Source: Herbiconiux ginsengi (lineage in GTDB: Bacteria; Actinomycetota; Actinomycetes; Actinomycetales; Microbacteriaceae). Taken from it: 64,000 nucleotides of DNA. The stretch is taken from assembly GCF_900107435.1 (NCBI RefSeq), contig NZ_FNPZ01000001.1:1212960-1276959 (forward strand), given 5' to 3'. Under the pieces are notes generated by a model, which worked only from the letters and a program-made list of their open reading frames with translations, searched no databases and was not told the origin of the DNA. Below are positions 33,959 to 42,899 of this stretch, piece after piece; position 1 is the stretch's first letter, and every line of letters starts with the position of its first letter. The position numbers and the translations under genes are program-made.

Positions 33959-34942
33959 TCACGCGATGAGGTAGTCGTGCAGCGACTCGTCGCGGAGCAT
34001 CCCGAGGGCACGCCGCTGGATCTGGCGTGCGCGCTCCCGGCTCACTCCGAGGGCCTCGCCGATCTGGTCGAACGACATCGGGTCCTCTCCGTCGAGCCCG
34101 AAGCGCATGCACACCACCCGCGCTTCGCGGGACGGCAGGGTCGCCAAGGCGACGGCCAGGTCGTGGTGCTGCAGCGTGGCGGCGGCCGCATCGAAGGGCT
34201 GGGCCTGCGAGGTGTCCTCGATCAGGTCGCCCAGCTCGGCGTCGTCGTCGCCCACCGGGGTGTGGATCGACACGGTGTCGCGACCGTGACGCAGCAATTC
34301 CTGCACCTTGGCGGGCGGCAGGTCGACGGCGTCGGCGACCTCGGCGATCGAGGGCTCCCGGCCGAGCTCGATGACGAGCCGGCGCTGCATCCGCGTGATC
34401 GAGGAGATCTTCTCCGACGTGTGCACCGGGATGCGGATGATGCGACCGCTGTCGGCCAGGGCTCGGTTGATGGCCTGCTTGATCCACCAGGAGCCGTAGG
34501 TCGAGAACTTGAACCCGGCCTGGTAGTCGAACTTCTCGACCGCGCGCACGAGGCCGATATTGCCCTCCTGGATGAGGTCGAGGAAGGGGAGCCCGCGCTC
34601 GAGGTAGCGCTTGGCGATCGAGACGACGAGTCGCAGATTCGCCTGGATGAGCTTGCGCTTGGCAGCCTTGCCGTCGCGGGCCAGCCACTCGAGCTCGCGC
34701 TTCAGCGTGGCGTCCAGGACGGGGTTGCTGGCGAGCTTCGCGTCGGCGAGCACGCCCACCTCGATGCGGCGGCCGAGGTCGACCTCTTCTTCTGCGGAGA
34801 GCAGGGCGGTGCGACCGATCTGGCGGAGGTAGTCCTTCACCGGATCTTCCGAGGCCCCACGGATGTTCGTGAGGCGTGCCTCCGGCTCGCCTTCGTCGAC
34901 CTGTGCCTCCGGCATCGTCGTCGTTACTCCTGAGCGTGACAT
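33959..34942 (-). CDS. Group 2 sigma-70 factor (SigB/HrdB-like)
   Basis: 327 residues. Region 1.2 ([31 protein letters not shown]), region 2 ([37 protein letters not shown], then [18 protein letters not shown]) and region 4 with the helix-turn-helix ([24 protein letters not shown]) are complete. The region 1.1 extension of primary sigma factors is missing, so this is a non-essential RpoD-like factor, often for stationary phase or stress. The ATG at 34942 has GGAG 6 nt upstream; another ATG two codons earlier touches that site. It is upstream of two surface-protein genes on the same strand. Confidence 0.92.
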   Translation of the reverse strand: MSRSGVTTTMPEAQVDEGEPEARLTNIRGASEDPVKDYLRQIGRTALLSAEEEVDLGRRIEVGVLADAKLASNPVLDATLKRELEWLARDGKAAKRKLIQANLRLVVSIAKRYLERGLPFLDLIQEGNIGLVRAVEKFDYQAGFKFSTYGSWWIKQAINRALADSGRIIRIPVHTSEKISSITRMQRRLVIELGREPSIAEVADAVDLPPAKVQELLRHGRDTVSIHTPVGDDDAELGDLIEDTSQAQPFDAAAATLQHHDLAVALATLPSREARVVCMRFGLDGEDPMSFDQIGEALGVSRERARQIQRRALGMLRDESLHDYLIA

Positions 34943-35004
34943 CTTCATCTCCGTAACTGATCCGTATCCCGGTTGTTCGTCACGCTATCGCCGCAACCGC
35001 CTCC

Positions 35005-35071
35005 CCCCAAAATGGGGTGGAGGGGGGTTGACAAGGGGACGATTTAACGGCATATAGCTAGACCAACTAGC
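35005..35071 (+). promoter_or_regulatory. Promoter/operator region between the sigma factor and a His-rich membrane protein
   Basis: The region contains CCCCAAAATGGGG (35005-35017), TTGACA (35028-35033), a TATAGC hexamer (35053-35058, 19-bp spacer) and the small inverted repeat GCTAGACCAACTAGC (35057-35071). The start of the plus-strand gene also has its own leaderless TATGCT at 35102. The arrangement suggests two promoters or an operator-controlled one. Confidence 0.4.
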
Positions 35072-35112
35072 ATTTCGAAGTCTGGCCCATCCGGTTTCTC
35101 CTATGCTGGAGC

Positions 35113-35763
35113 GTGAGGATCGAAGGGCGCAGGATGACCGGCAGAGGGATGCGCGTCGCTCGCGGCCTGACCGCCGCCGGCGTCGCCGTCTTCGTCGCCG
35201 CGTTCTCCCACGCCGCCGCAGGCGGGGGAGCGCCGGGCGCCGTCGGGCTCGCGCTCGCGCTGGCATTGTCCGCGGTGGTCTGCGTCGTCTTGGCTCGCCG
35301 CCGACTGTCGTTGCCGTTGCTCGCCATCTCAGTCTTGATCAGCCAGTTCGCGCTGCACATGCTGTTCGGGGTAGGGACCGGCTCGGGCTCGGGCCTCGTG
35401 CTGACCCAGACCACGCATCACGGGCACATCGCGCTGGCCGCGGTGACGGATGCGTCGACCGTCGCCGCGCATCCGGGTCACGATTCCGGATGGATGTGGC
35501 TGGGGCACGCGCTCGCCGCCGCTGCGACGATCGCACTGCTGCACCGGGGTGAGCGCACGCTGCGCGATCTGCTCCTTCTCGCCCGCGCCCGGCTCGGAAT
35601 CGTCTGGGCGCTCCTGAGGCTCGCGTTCTCGGAGCCTGTTCCCGCGCGGTCGCAGACGCACGCATCCGGTCTTCCGGTGGTCGATCGGCTGCGCGACCTC
35701 GGTGTGCTGCTCGGCAGCCGTCGGCATCGCGGTCCGCCGGCGAGGGTCGCCGTGCACCTCTAG
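35113..35763 (+). CDS. His-rich multi-pass membrane protein beside copper genes
   Basis: 216 residues with about four helices in the first two thirds. Two periplasmic-side histidine clusters are seen: TQTTHHGHIALA and AAHPGHDSGWMWLGHAL, the sort of pattern found in copper-binding membrane proteins. No named family was recognised with confidence. The GTG start has TATGCT 5 nt upstream. It is followed by ycnI and copC in the same direction, so a copper role is a fair inference. Confidence 0.6.
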   Translation: MRIEGRRMTGRGMRVARGLTAAGVAVFVAAFSHAAAGGGAPGAVGLALALALSAVVCVVLARRRLSLPLLAISVLISQFALHMLFGVGTGSGSGLVLTQTTHHGHIALAAVTDASTVAAHPGHDSGWMWLGHALAAAATIALLHRGERTLRDLLLLARARLGIVWALLRLAFSEPVPARSQTHASGLPVVDRLRDLGVLLGSRRHRGPPARVAVHL

Positions 35764-35840
35764 ACTCCGTCGGTCGACACCGGTGGGGAGTCGGTGTGCG
35801 CGCGTGCTCGCTCCGCCATCTCTCACCGAAGGACAGATCG

Positions 35841-36656
35841 ATGAATCCCCGTACCCTTTCGCGCGCCGCGACTCTCGGCGCCGCAACCCTGCTCGCGACC
35901 GCAGCCGTCGTCGTGGGCGCGCCCCTGGCCGCTTCTGCGCACGTCCGAGTCGACCCCGGGCAGGCCGTGCCCGGTAGCTACACCACCCTCACGTTCAAGG
36001 TGCCGAACGAGTCGGCCACCGCGAGCACGATGCGGCTCGAGGTCGACCTGCCGGCCGACACGCCGTTCACGAGCGTCTCCTACCGGCCCGTTCCCGGGTG
36101 GAGCGCCCAGGTGATCACCGGCACCCTGCCGAGTCCGATCACCACGGGCGATGCGACCATCACCGAGGCGCCGCTCTCCGTGGTGTGGACCGCGGATGCC
36201 GGCACCGCGGGCGTCGCGCCCGGCCAGTTCCAGGAGTTCCCGATCTCGGTCGGGCCGGTGCCCGACACGGGGTCGGTGGTGCTGCCCGCCCATCAGGGCT
36301 ACTCCGACGGCAGCACCGTCGACTGGGCGGAGCCGACGCCGGCCTCGGGGGAGGAGCCGGAGCATCCGGCGCCCACCCTCTACATCACCGAGGCCCCTCC
36401 CGCCTCGGAAGAGGATGGAGCTGCGACGGTCACGGCGGGCGCGGGCGGTGATGCGGATGCGGCAGGCGGTTCGGATGCGGCAGCAGTCTCGAGTGCTGAC
36501 GGCGCGGCATCGCTGGCGCTCGGCTTCGGTATCGGGGGTCTCGTGCTCGGGGCCCTGGCGCTGGTGCTGGCGGCGGTCGCCGTGCTCCGTCGTCCGGCCC
36601 GCACTGCGCCGGCCGCCGCGACTGCTCCGGCTCCCGACTCCCCGGACGCGAAGTGA
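35841..36656 (+). CDS. ycnI: YcnI-like (DUF1775) copper-binding surface protein
   Basis: 271 residues. The signal peptide is expected to be cut before His in LAASAHVRVDPGQAVPGSYTT; an N-terminal histidine is the key copper ligand in YcnI. The DUF1775 core includes YRPVPGWSAQVITGTL and ends near PAPTLYI. A Ser/Ala/Gly-rich linker, one C-terminal helix (about 233-257) and a basic tail anchor it to the membrane. The ATG at 35841 follows GAAGGACAG. It overlaps copC by 4 nt, the usual ycnI-copC pair. Confidence 0.9.
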   Translation: MNPRTLSRAATLGAATLLATAAVVVGAPLAASAHVRVDPGQAVPGSYTTLTFKVPNESATASTMRLEVDLPADTPFTSVSYRPVPGWSAQVITGTLPSPITTGDATITEAPLSVVWTADAGTAGVAPGQFQEFPISVGPVPDTGSVVLPAHQGYSDGSTVDWAEPTPASGEEPEHPAPTLYITEAPPASEEDGAATVTAGAGGDADAAGGSDAAAVSSADGAASLALGFGIGGLVLGALALVLAAVAVLRRPARTAPAAATAPAPDSPDAK

Positions 36657-37279
36657 CGGCCCGCACGAACCCGCTCCGATGGGGCGCAACGGCGGGCGGA
36701 GCCCTGCTCGCCCTGGGTCTCGTGGCCGGCGGATCTCTCGGCGGCGCGGAGAGCGCATCCGCTCACGACTATCTCGTATCGACGAACCCGGTCGCCGACT
36801 CGACGGTCACGGAGGCGCTGACGGAGGTCTCGCTCACCTTCAACGAGCCGCCCCTGGCCGACGCGAGTGCGGCGATCGCGATCGAGGTGCACGACCCGAG
36901 CGACACGAACGTCGCCTCGGGTGCGGTGTCGATCGTGAACAGCACGCTCAGCATCGACGTGGCGCCCACCACGCCGGGGTCGTACACAGTGCTCTGGCAG
37001 AACGTGTCGGCCGACGGCCACGCGGTCTCCGGGGAGTTCGCGTTCGAGTACGCCGGGCCGTCGGCGGGGGGCGACTCCGCGGGGCCTGAGCCCACGCCGA
37101 CGGTGAGTGGCACGACCCCGTCGGCGGTCGCGACGACCGGTGCCGACGCCAGAGGTGGGAGCGGCGGCATCCAGCTGCCGCTCGTGCTGGTCGGCGTCGG
37201 CACGGCGCTCGGTGTCGTGGCTCTCGTCGCACTGCTCTCGGTGTTCGTGCTCCGTCGCCGACCCCGCTCGGGCGCCTGA
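36653..37279 (+). CDS. copC: CopC-domain copper-binding protein, membrane anchored
   Basis: 208 residues. A signal peptide is cut near SASA/HDYLV, leaving an N-terminal His; the CopC core carries LTFNEPPLAD and ends with the classical WQNVSADGHAVSGEFAFEYAG. A Thr/Ser/Gly linker, one helix (about 175-198) and RRRPRSGA follow. It binds copper outside the membrane, probably for hand-over to CopD or the oxidase assembly factor found at 2.5 kb. The GTG start overlaps ycnI. Confidence 0.92.
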   Translation: MTARTNPLRWGATAGGALLALGLVAGGSLGGAESASAHDYLVSTNPVADSTVTEALTEVSLTFNEPPLADASAAIAIEVHDPSDTNVASGAVSIVNSTLSIDVAPTTPGSYTVLWQNVSADGHAVSGEFAFEYAGPSAGGDSAGPEPTPTVSGTTPSAVATTGADARGGSGGIQLPLVLVGVGTALGVVALVALLSVFVLRRRPRSGA

Positions 37280-37298
37280 CCCGCCGAGCTCCCCGCCG

Positions 37299-37350
37299 AG
37301 ACGTCACTTTCCGCGCCACCCTCCGCGGTTTCGCGCGGAAAGTGATGTCT
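37299..37350. terminator. Bidirectional hairpin between copC and a CWB2 gene
   Basis: Arms of 18 bp with one mismatch (37299-37316 and 37333-37350) enclose a 16-nt loop between convergent genes. The arm contains GTCACTTTC, as in the hairpin at 19080. Confidence 0.75.
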
Positions 37351-37366
37351 TGGCGTACACAGGGGG

Positions 37367-38466
37367 TCAGAACGAGCATGGAGTGAGGGCGGCGACCGCG
37401 GGGGTGAGCGACAGCGGTCCGCCGAGGAGGATCACGTTCTTCGTGCCTTTGCTGGAGAGCAGCGCGAGCACGCCCGTGGGGACGCAATCCGGCGGCACGA
37501 CGAACATTGGGGAGTGCGTCTTGGCCGCGAGAACACCACCGGCGAGCGCGTCGGGGTAGTTCGCGCCCGTGGCCAGGTAGACCGTCGTGTAGTCGGGGCG
37601 TCGAACCCGGCCAGATTCAGAGACACCTCGTACCGGTTCGCTCCCGTCACTCGAAGCACGCCGCCCCCGGGATTGATCGTGCTCTGGATGCCGTCCGAGA
37701 CGGACGTGGGCCCACCCACGATCGTCACGATGAAGGCGTTCAGGTCGCGCAGCAATGTCACCGTCGGCCCGTCGGCGAATGCCGCCCCGCCATCGACTAG
37801 GAGGACCGGAACTCTGACCGCTCCCGCGACCGCTCCCGCCGAGAGGGCGTCGGGAAAGTCTCGGCCGGTGGCAACCATGACGCCCGTCACGCCGTCGGGG
37901 TAGGCGTCGGCGACCACGGCGCGGCTGACCGCATACCGGTCGCTGCCGGAGATACGCGACACGAGTGCGTGCGGAGCGAGGGTGCGAACCGTGGCGACGA
38001 CGGCATCCGACACGGAGGCGGGTCCTCCGATGACCTTGACCACCAGTGGATCGAGGCGGGTGAGAGATGCGGCCACCGAGGCGGGCACGCTGTCCGGTGG
38101 CACGAGCAGCAACGGGGCGAAGTTCACGCTGGCGGCCGGTCCGGCGCTCAGGGCGTCGGGAAAGGAGGCTCCGGATGCGAGGTACACGACGTTCGACGCT
38201 CCGGGGCTGACCCGTTTTCCGATCTCCGCCGCGAGGTCGTAGCGGTCGGCCGCACTGATCCGCGACACCGAGACCGACAGCTCGCTGCCCGAGCTGGGTG
38301 GGTCATCCGAAGCATCTCCTCCGACGCCGGACGCCTGCGCGATGCCGCCGCTCCCAAGGCTGGTGGCGACGATCGCGACGATGAACGCCGCGATTCCCCC
38401 GGATCGGATCCCGCGCCTGACTCGGCTTGTCCTGTGGCGCGCGGAAGCCGTGGTCTGTACACCCAT
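37367..38466 (-). pseudogene. CWB2 surface protein with a frameshift near its 3' end
   Basis: Starting at MGVQTTASAR, the frame gives a signal peptide (IAAFIVAIVATSLGSGGIAQA) and two CWB2 repeats (RISAADRYDLAAEIG..., RISGSDRYAVSRAVV...), then a third starting RVTGANRYEVSLNLAGF. At the C4 run 37595-37598 the frame is lost. A 1-nt shift restores YTTVYLATGANYPDALAGG and a proper end ALTPCSF at 37367. The restored tail, with PPDCVP and LTPC, matches the tail of the CWB2 protein ending at 59307. It is a recent mutation, a sequencing error in the homopolymer, or phase variation. Confidence 0.85.
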
Positions 38467-38569
38467 GTTCGACTCGATTCCCCATCGTGGCCCTCTGCCC
38501 CATGCAGCCCCCGACCTCGATGGTCTGACCATAACCATCGGGCTTCGATAAGTCGATGATTCCTCGACT

Positions 38570-38581
38570 CCCCAATTGGGG
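38570..38581. promoter_or_regulatory. CCCCAATTGGGG palindrome in a divergent promoter region
   Basis: A perfect 12-bp palindrome lies between the CWB2 gene and the lipoprotein gene. Related strings occur upstream of the low-complexity protein (AATTGGGG at 33845) and the sigma factor (35005). It may be an operator; the regulator is unknown. Confidence 0.35.
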
Positions 38582-38645
38582 GGTCACTCGGTTTTCCCTG
38601 GCGTGACAAGCTGACGGATCGTCGACTTCACGCTAAGGTCGGCCC

Positions 38646-39473
38646 ATGGTTCATCTGCGTCGGAGGGGCATCCGACCGAGGTCGGCGTCAGTCGGAGGCG
38701 CGGCCGTCGTCGTGCTGTCCGTCGCGCTCGTCGCTGCGCTCACCGGATGCGCGGGGCCCGGAACCGATGACGGCCAGCGGGTCGCCGACTGGATCGCCGG
38801 CCAGGACCATGTCATCGGGGCCGAGTCGTACGTCTCGGAAGACCCGTGGAACAAGGGCGTGGATCTCACCGTGCAGGTCGAACCCGACATCGATGACGAC
38901 GACCTGATCGCTCTCGCCGACGCGGCGGAGAAACGGGCGCGGGATGCCGGATGGGACAACCCGTTCCTGAGCTACGACCTCGGAAACGGCCGCAGCTTCT
39001 CGAACCTCGGCGGGCGGGCCACGCTCGACGTCTTCCTCGGCATCCGCGACGACGACCACTACGTCATCGCGAGCGCGCGAGGCAACGGGGACTGCGGAGG
39101 CATCTTCTGCGTCACGGTCGATGCCGATGATCCGGGTGCGCTCCTCGCGGAGGTGGATCACCTGCTCGAGCTCGCCGATCGCGCGGGCGGCGTGCAGACG
39201 AACCTCACCTTCACGGCCTCCAGTGCCGACGGCACCGCCCGCGTCAGCGCCGAGCCGTCGGCGCCGATCGACGAGGCCGTGGAGATCTGGCAGCGCCTCG
39301 CGGCCACCGTGCCGATCGAGCAGGGCGGTGCCTGGTCGATCGAGCCTGTCGGCGACCTGCCGCCGCTGCAGACCCTCGAGCTCACCGTCCCCGACGAGGC
39401 CGCAAAGGCGCAGATCGATGCCGTCGCGGCCGCGCAGACACGCGTCGACGTGCGGGTCACTGTCACACCCTGA
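38646..39473 (+). CDS. Predicted lipoprotein of unknown function
   Basis: 275 residues. A basic start and hydrophobic stretch end in the lipobox ALTGCAG, so the Cys would be lipid-modified after signal peptidase II cleavage. The mature part is acidic (EPDIDDDDLIALADAAEKRA) with two further cysteines in GDCGGIFCV. It has a repeated alpha/beta feel but no recognised domain. TAAGGT (38634-38639) is 6 nt before the ATG. Confidence 0.75.
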   Translation: MVHLRRRGIRPRSASVGGAAVVVLSVALVAALTGCAGPGTDDGQRVADWIAGQDHVIGAESYVSEDPWNKGVDLTVQVEPDIDDDDLIALADAAEKRARDAGWDNPFLSYDLGNGRSFSNLGGRATLDVFLGIRDDDHYVIASARGNGDCGGIFCVTVDADDPGALLAEVDHLLELADRAGGVQTNLTFTASSADGTARVSAEPSAPIDEAVEIWQRLAATVPIEQGGAWSIEPVGDLPPLQTLELTVPDEAAKAQIDAVAAAQTRVDVRVTVTP

Positions 39474-39586
39474 CCTGAGAATTCGTCGGTTCGCCTGGAG
39501 CTTCCATCAGAGAAGTGATAAATTGTCAGCTACGACCATGCATACCCTCGGTCGCTTCCCCTGTTTCGATCCGTACGGAGTAACCC

Positions 39587-41842
39587 ATGAGAAGGCTGTC
39601 GTCTCTTGCAGGAGTCGCCGCTCTTGCGGCCCTGTCTCTATCGATATCGCTGGCGCCGCACGCTGCGTTAGGGGCCACCGGTCCCGCGCAGACCCAACTG
39701 GTGAGCGTCTCGAACACGACGCCGCCGGTCGCGGGCAACGAGGTTTCGGAGCATCCGTCGATCTCGGCCGACGGCCGTTACGTCGCGTTCACGTCGAATG
39801 CCACGAACTTGACGAATGAGACGGGCGCAGCGTTCGGGACGAGTCAGGTCTACGTCCGCGATACTGTCTCAGGCACGACCCGCATGGTGAGTGCGACACC
39901 AGCAGGCGTTGCCGGAAATCGGATCTCGTTCTCTCCGTCGATCTCAGCAGATGGCCGATTAGTTGCCTTCGTGTCGATGTCAACGAACCTATCTCCTGGT
40001 GCAGTGGGTCAGGTGTTTTTGTGGTCGGCCGACACCGGAGCTGTTGAAGTCGTGAGCGTGTCGAATGATGCAGTTCCGCAGGTGGCTAACGCCACTGCAC
40101 AAGAAGTGGTCATGTCGGCGGACGGGACGACGGTGGCATGGTCGACATCGGCTACCAATCTGACTCCGGAGAATACCTGGGGATACCGCCAGGTGTATGT
40201 GCGCGACCTCACTGATCACATGACCGCTTTGGTCAGCCGTGACACGACTGTCACGCCCGTGACAGGAGCGCAGGCCAACGCCTTTGGACCAACTATCTCG
40301 GCCGACGGCAATCTGATCGCATTCATCACCAGTTGGAAGCTCACCGGCCTTCCCGCACCGAACCAGGAGGCCTACGTCCGTGATCGTGTCCACGACGCCA
40401 TCCAGTTGGTCAGTCTCAACTTCGATGGCATTGCGGGCGTGAACCGGGATGTTTCCGACGCCGCACTCTCGGCCGATGGACAGCACCTCGCCTACTCGAG
40501 TGGGGCATCCGATGCCGTTGATTCCACCATGCCGGGCAGGAGCGCACAAATATTTGTGAGAGACCTTCAAGCCGGCACCACGCAATTCGGGTCGATCGGG
40601 ATTCCGTCAGGTGGGGCATCAAACTTTGTGAGCAAGGAGCCCTCGATCTCTCCGGACGGCCGTCTCGTGGCGTACGCTTCGCAAGCCACGAACATAGTTC
40701 CTGAAGGCAGCAGTTTTCCACCAGCCACGTTTCAGGTCTATGTAACCGACCTGATGTCTCACACCTCGGTGCTGGTGAGCCGGGCGCAAGATTCCAACAA
40801 CGCGGGAGGGCGTGACTCCGCAAACCCGGCCATCTCGAGCGATGGAAGGAGGGTCGCCTTCTCGTCGGTGGCCACGAACCTTACGCCGATCATGCCTTCG
40901 GGCTTTGCGCAGGTGTATGCGCGCGACGTTCAGGATCCGTCGTCTGTGGAACGCGTCGGGGGTGCCGACCGATACGAGGTTTCCGCTGCAGTCTCCGCAT
41001 CCACTTTCAATCCTGGTGTGAAGGACGTATTTGTCGCCTCGGGTGAGGTGTTCTCGGATGCGCTGTCCGGGTCGGCCATCGCTGGTCTGAGGCAGGCTCC
41101 GGTGCTTCTCGTAGCGAAGGATCACATTCCGGCCTCGGTCGCCGCCGAACTGACGCGTCTCAAGCCCGGCAGCATCACAGTGCTGGGTGGTGAAGCCACG
41201 ATCAATGCAACGGTCGAAGCCGACTTGCGAACGTACTCCGCGAATGTGAGCAGAATCGCCGGGACCGACCGATATGCGGTTTCGGCGGCGATCGCGGACA
41301 CTTTCGCAGCCGGGCCGGCCGTGGCGTATGTGGCCTCGGGGGCCGTGTTTCCGGATGCGCTGTCGGGGTCGGCGGCTGCGGGAATGGAGAAGGGACCCGT
41401 GCTGCTCGTCGGGAAGGACGAGGTGCCGGCCAGCGTCACGACTGCGCTTTCCCGGCTTGCTCCGAAGAGGATCGTGGTGCTGGGCGGAGTGAACACGGTC
41501 TCCGACGCCGTCGTCGCGGCCCTGAACGGCACAGCGCCGACGACCCGGATCGGCGGCAGCGACCGGTACGCGGTGTCGGCGGGAGTGGCCGCCGCAGCGT
41601 TCACCCTGACCGGCGGCACCGTCTACATCGCGTCGGGGGCCACCTTCCCGGACGCGCTGTCGGGATCGGCCGCCGCGATCGCCGGGCGCTCACCGGTTCT
41701 GCTGGTGACGGCGACATCGGTGCCCGACCCGGTGGCCGCCGAACTCCGGCGGTTGAAGCCGCGGCACATCGTCGTTCTCGGTGGGCCGAATACGGTCTCC
41801 GATGCGTTACTCACCGCGCTCAACGGGTACTTGGCGCCCTAG
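39587..41842 (+). CDS. Secreted beta-propeller protein with three CWB2 repeats
   Basis: 751 residues. After a signal peptide ending near AALGA come about seven TolB/PD40-like propeller blades, each with a SISADGRYVAFTSNATNLT-type core and QVYVRD. Three CWB2 repeats follow: RVGGADRYEVSAAVS, RIAGTDRYAVSAAIA and RIGGSDRYAVSAGVA, each with FPDALSGSA-like and VVLGG motifs. CWB2 repeats bind wall polymers, so the propeller is displayed outside. CGGAG precedes the ATG and TAAATT near 39520 is a likely -10. The propeller part is visibly richer in A/T than the neighbours. Confidence 0.9.
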   Translation: MRRLSSLAGVAALAALSLSISLAPHAALGATGPAQTQLVSVSNTTPPVAGNEVSEHPSISADGRYVAFTSNATNLTNETGAAFGTSQVYVRDTVSGTTRMVSATPAGVAGNRISFSPSISADGRLVAFVSMSTNLSPGAVGQVFLWSADTGAVEVVSVSNDAVPQVANATAQEVVMSADGTTVAWSTSATNLTPENTWGYRQVYVRDLTDHMTALVSRDTTVTPVTGAQANAFGPTISADGNLIAFITSWKLTGLPAPNQEAYVRDRVHDAIQLVSLNFDGIAGVNRDVSDAALSADGQHLAYSSGASDAVDSTMPGRSAQIFVRDLQAGTTQFGSIGIPSGGASNFVSKEPSISPDGRLVAYASQATNIVPEGSSFPPATFQVYVTDLMSHTSVLVSRAQDSNNAGGRDSANPAISSDGRRVAFSSVATNLTPIMPSGFAQVYARDVQDPSSVERVGGADRYEVSAAVSASTFNPGVKDVFVASGEVFSDALSGSAIAGLRQAPVLLVAKDHIPASVAAELTRLKPGSITVLGGEATINATVEADLRTYSANVSRIAGTDRYAVSAAIADTFAAGPAVAYVASGAVFPDALSGSAAAGMEKGPVLLVGKDEVPASVTTALSRLAPKRIVVLGGVNTVSDAVVAALNGTAPTTRIGGSDRYAVSAGVAAAAFTLTGGTVYIASGATFPDALSGSAAAIAGRSPVLLVTATSVPDPVAAELRRLKPRHIVVLGGPNTVSDALLTALNGYLAP

Positions 41843-41863
41843 AAGGGTTCAAACGCAACCATC

Positions 41864-41924
41864 CGCGACCCGTCAGTTCGTCCCCTTCCGTGCCCTCGAA
41901 AGCGAGACGAAGTGACGGGTCGCG
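41864..41924. terminator. Long hairpin after the propeller/CWB2 gene
   Basis: Arms 41864-41882 and 41906-41924 match at 18 of 19 positions and enclose a 23-nt loop. It separates the CWB2 gene from the riboswitch-controlled operon. The arm contains GTCASTTCG, related to the 19080 and 37299 hairpins. Confidence 0.7.
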
Positions 41925-41995
41925 CGCTTTGTCGGATGGGCCCGCGCTCCAGTGTTCGGGGTCAACCCGCTACGCTGGAGGAAGCGATCCGTTCG

Positions 41996-42107
41996 CTACG
42001 GCGGTGGGGCTCACCGTTCCCAACCTCGGGCCGGGCCGAAAGGCCTGGGCCGACAACAGTCCCTATCTCGAGAGTTCTGCGCGCCTCGGCGCGCCCGGAG
42101 ATAGGAG
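41996..42107 (+). promoter_or_regulatory. Fluoride riboswitch (crcB motif) with translational expression platform
   Basis: The aptamer shows GGTGGGGCTCACC (42003-42015), CCCAACC, an 11-bp stem with one mismatch closed by GAAA (42027-42052) and GACAACAGTCCCTATC, the order seen in crcB-motif RNAs. The 3' strand CCTATCTC (42062-42069) is perfectly complementary to GAGATAGG (42098-42105), which contains the Shine-Dalgarno AGGAG of the next gene. Without fluoride this 8-bp stem would hide the ribosome site; ligand binding would free it. A TACGCT hexamer at 41971 is a possible promoter. The two downstream CrcB genes support the ligand call. Confidence 0.82.
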
Positions 42108-42113
42108 CCCAGA

Positions 42114-42899
42114 ATGGCCGGATCGCGAAACAGCGGCGGCGTGGATGCGTGGGGTGCGGGCGGGACGGATGCGGCCGGCGTAGGCACAGCGGACGCAAAC
42201 GCGGCGAGCGAGGCGAGCACGGGGGGTGTGGCCGCGGGCGTCCGTGCCGGCGAGGCTGCGACGATCGTGGTGGGTGTCGTGCCGGGGCAACCGCCCGCCG
42301 TGCTGACGACGGCTGCCCGGGTGGCGGCGCGGTACCGGGCCGCGTTGGTCTGCGCCTACGTCGATCCCGGGCGCTACCCGGTGGAGCGGGCCGACGGTAC
42401 GACCGAGGCCCAGCCGATCGATCCCGACCTCGCGCTCGACCCGCCCGAGCTCTTCGACGAGGCGCTCGCCCGCGAGATCGCGAGTGTGCTCGATGCTCAC
42501 CCGGCGGACCCGGCCGGGGCGGGCATCCGCTGGTCGGTGCGGTTTCTCAGCGGCGACCCCGCGCACGCCCTCGGGGTGCTGGCCGACGAGCTCGATGCCG
42601 CGATGATCGTGGTGGGCACACGGGATGCGACGGTGCGGGCGAGCATCGCCGAGTTCTTCGGCGGCTCGGTTGCGGTGCACCTGGCGCACCGGCAGCACCG
42701 CCCTGTGCTGGTGGTGCCGCTGGATCCGCTGGCGCCCTCGTCCGGGTGGCCGGAGCTGGACGGCGGCGCAGACGATGCGGCCGCCGCACCCGGAGAGCGC
42801 GGGCCGTCGGCGGCACCCGGCGGAGCGGGCGGGCCGGGCGGAGCGGGCGGGCCGGGCGGCCCGCGCAGGCCGGGCGGCTCAGCGGCGGAGACCGCGTGA
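42114..42899 (+). CDS. Universal stress protein in a fluoride-resistance operon
   Basis: 261 residues. The Usp core (about 48-205) has the ATP-binding pattern VVGTRDATVRASIAEFFGGSVAVHLAHRQHRPVLVVP (GxxG then GS at the end). Both termini are low complexity: an Ala/Gly N-terminal 45 residues and a Gly/Pro-rich tail of about 45 residues. AGGAG lies 6 nt before the ATG and is part of the riboswitch hairpin. The stop overlaps crcB by 4 nt. A Usp under a fluoride riboswitch suggests that it senses or buffers fluoride stress. Confidence 0.86.
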   Translation: MAGSRNSGGVDAWGAGGTDAAGVGTADANAASEASTGGVAAGVRAGEAATIVVGVVPGQPPAVLTTAARVAARYRAALVCAYVDPGRYPVERADGTTEAQPIDPDLALDPPELFDEALAREIASVLDAHPADPAGAGIRWSVRFLSGDPAHALGVLADELDAAMIVVGTRDATVRASIAEFFGGSVAVHLAHRQHRPVLVVPLDPLAPSSGWPELDGGADDAAAAPGERGPSAAPGGAGGPGGAGGPGGPRRPGGSAAETA

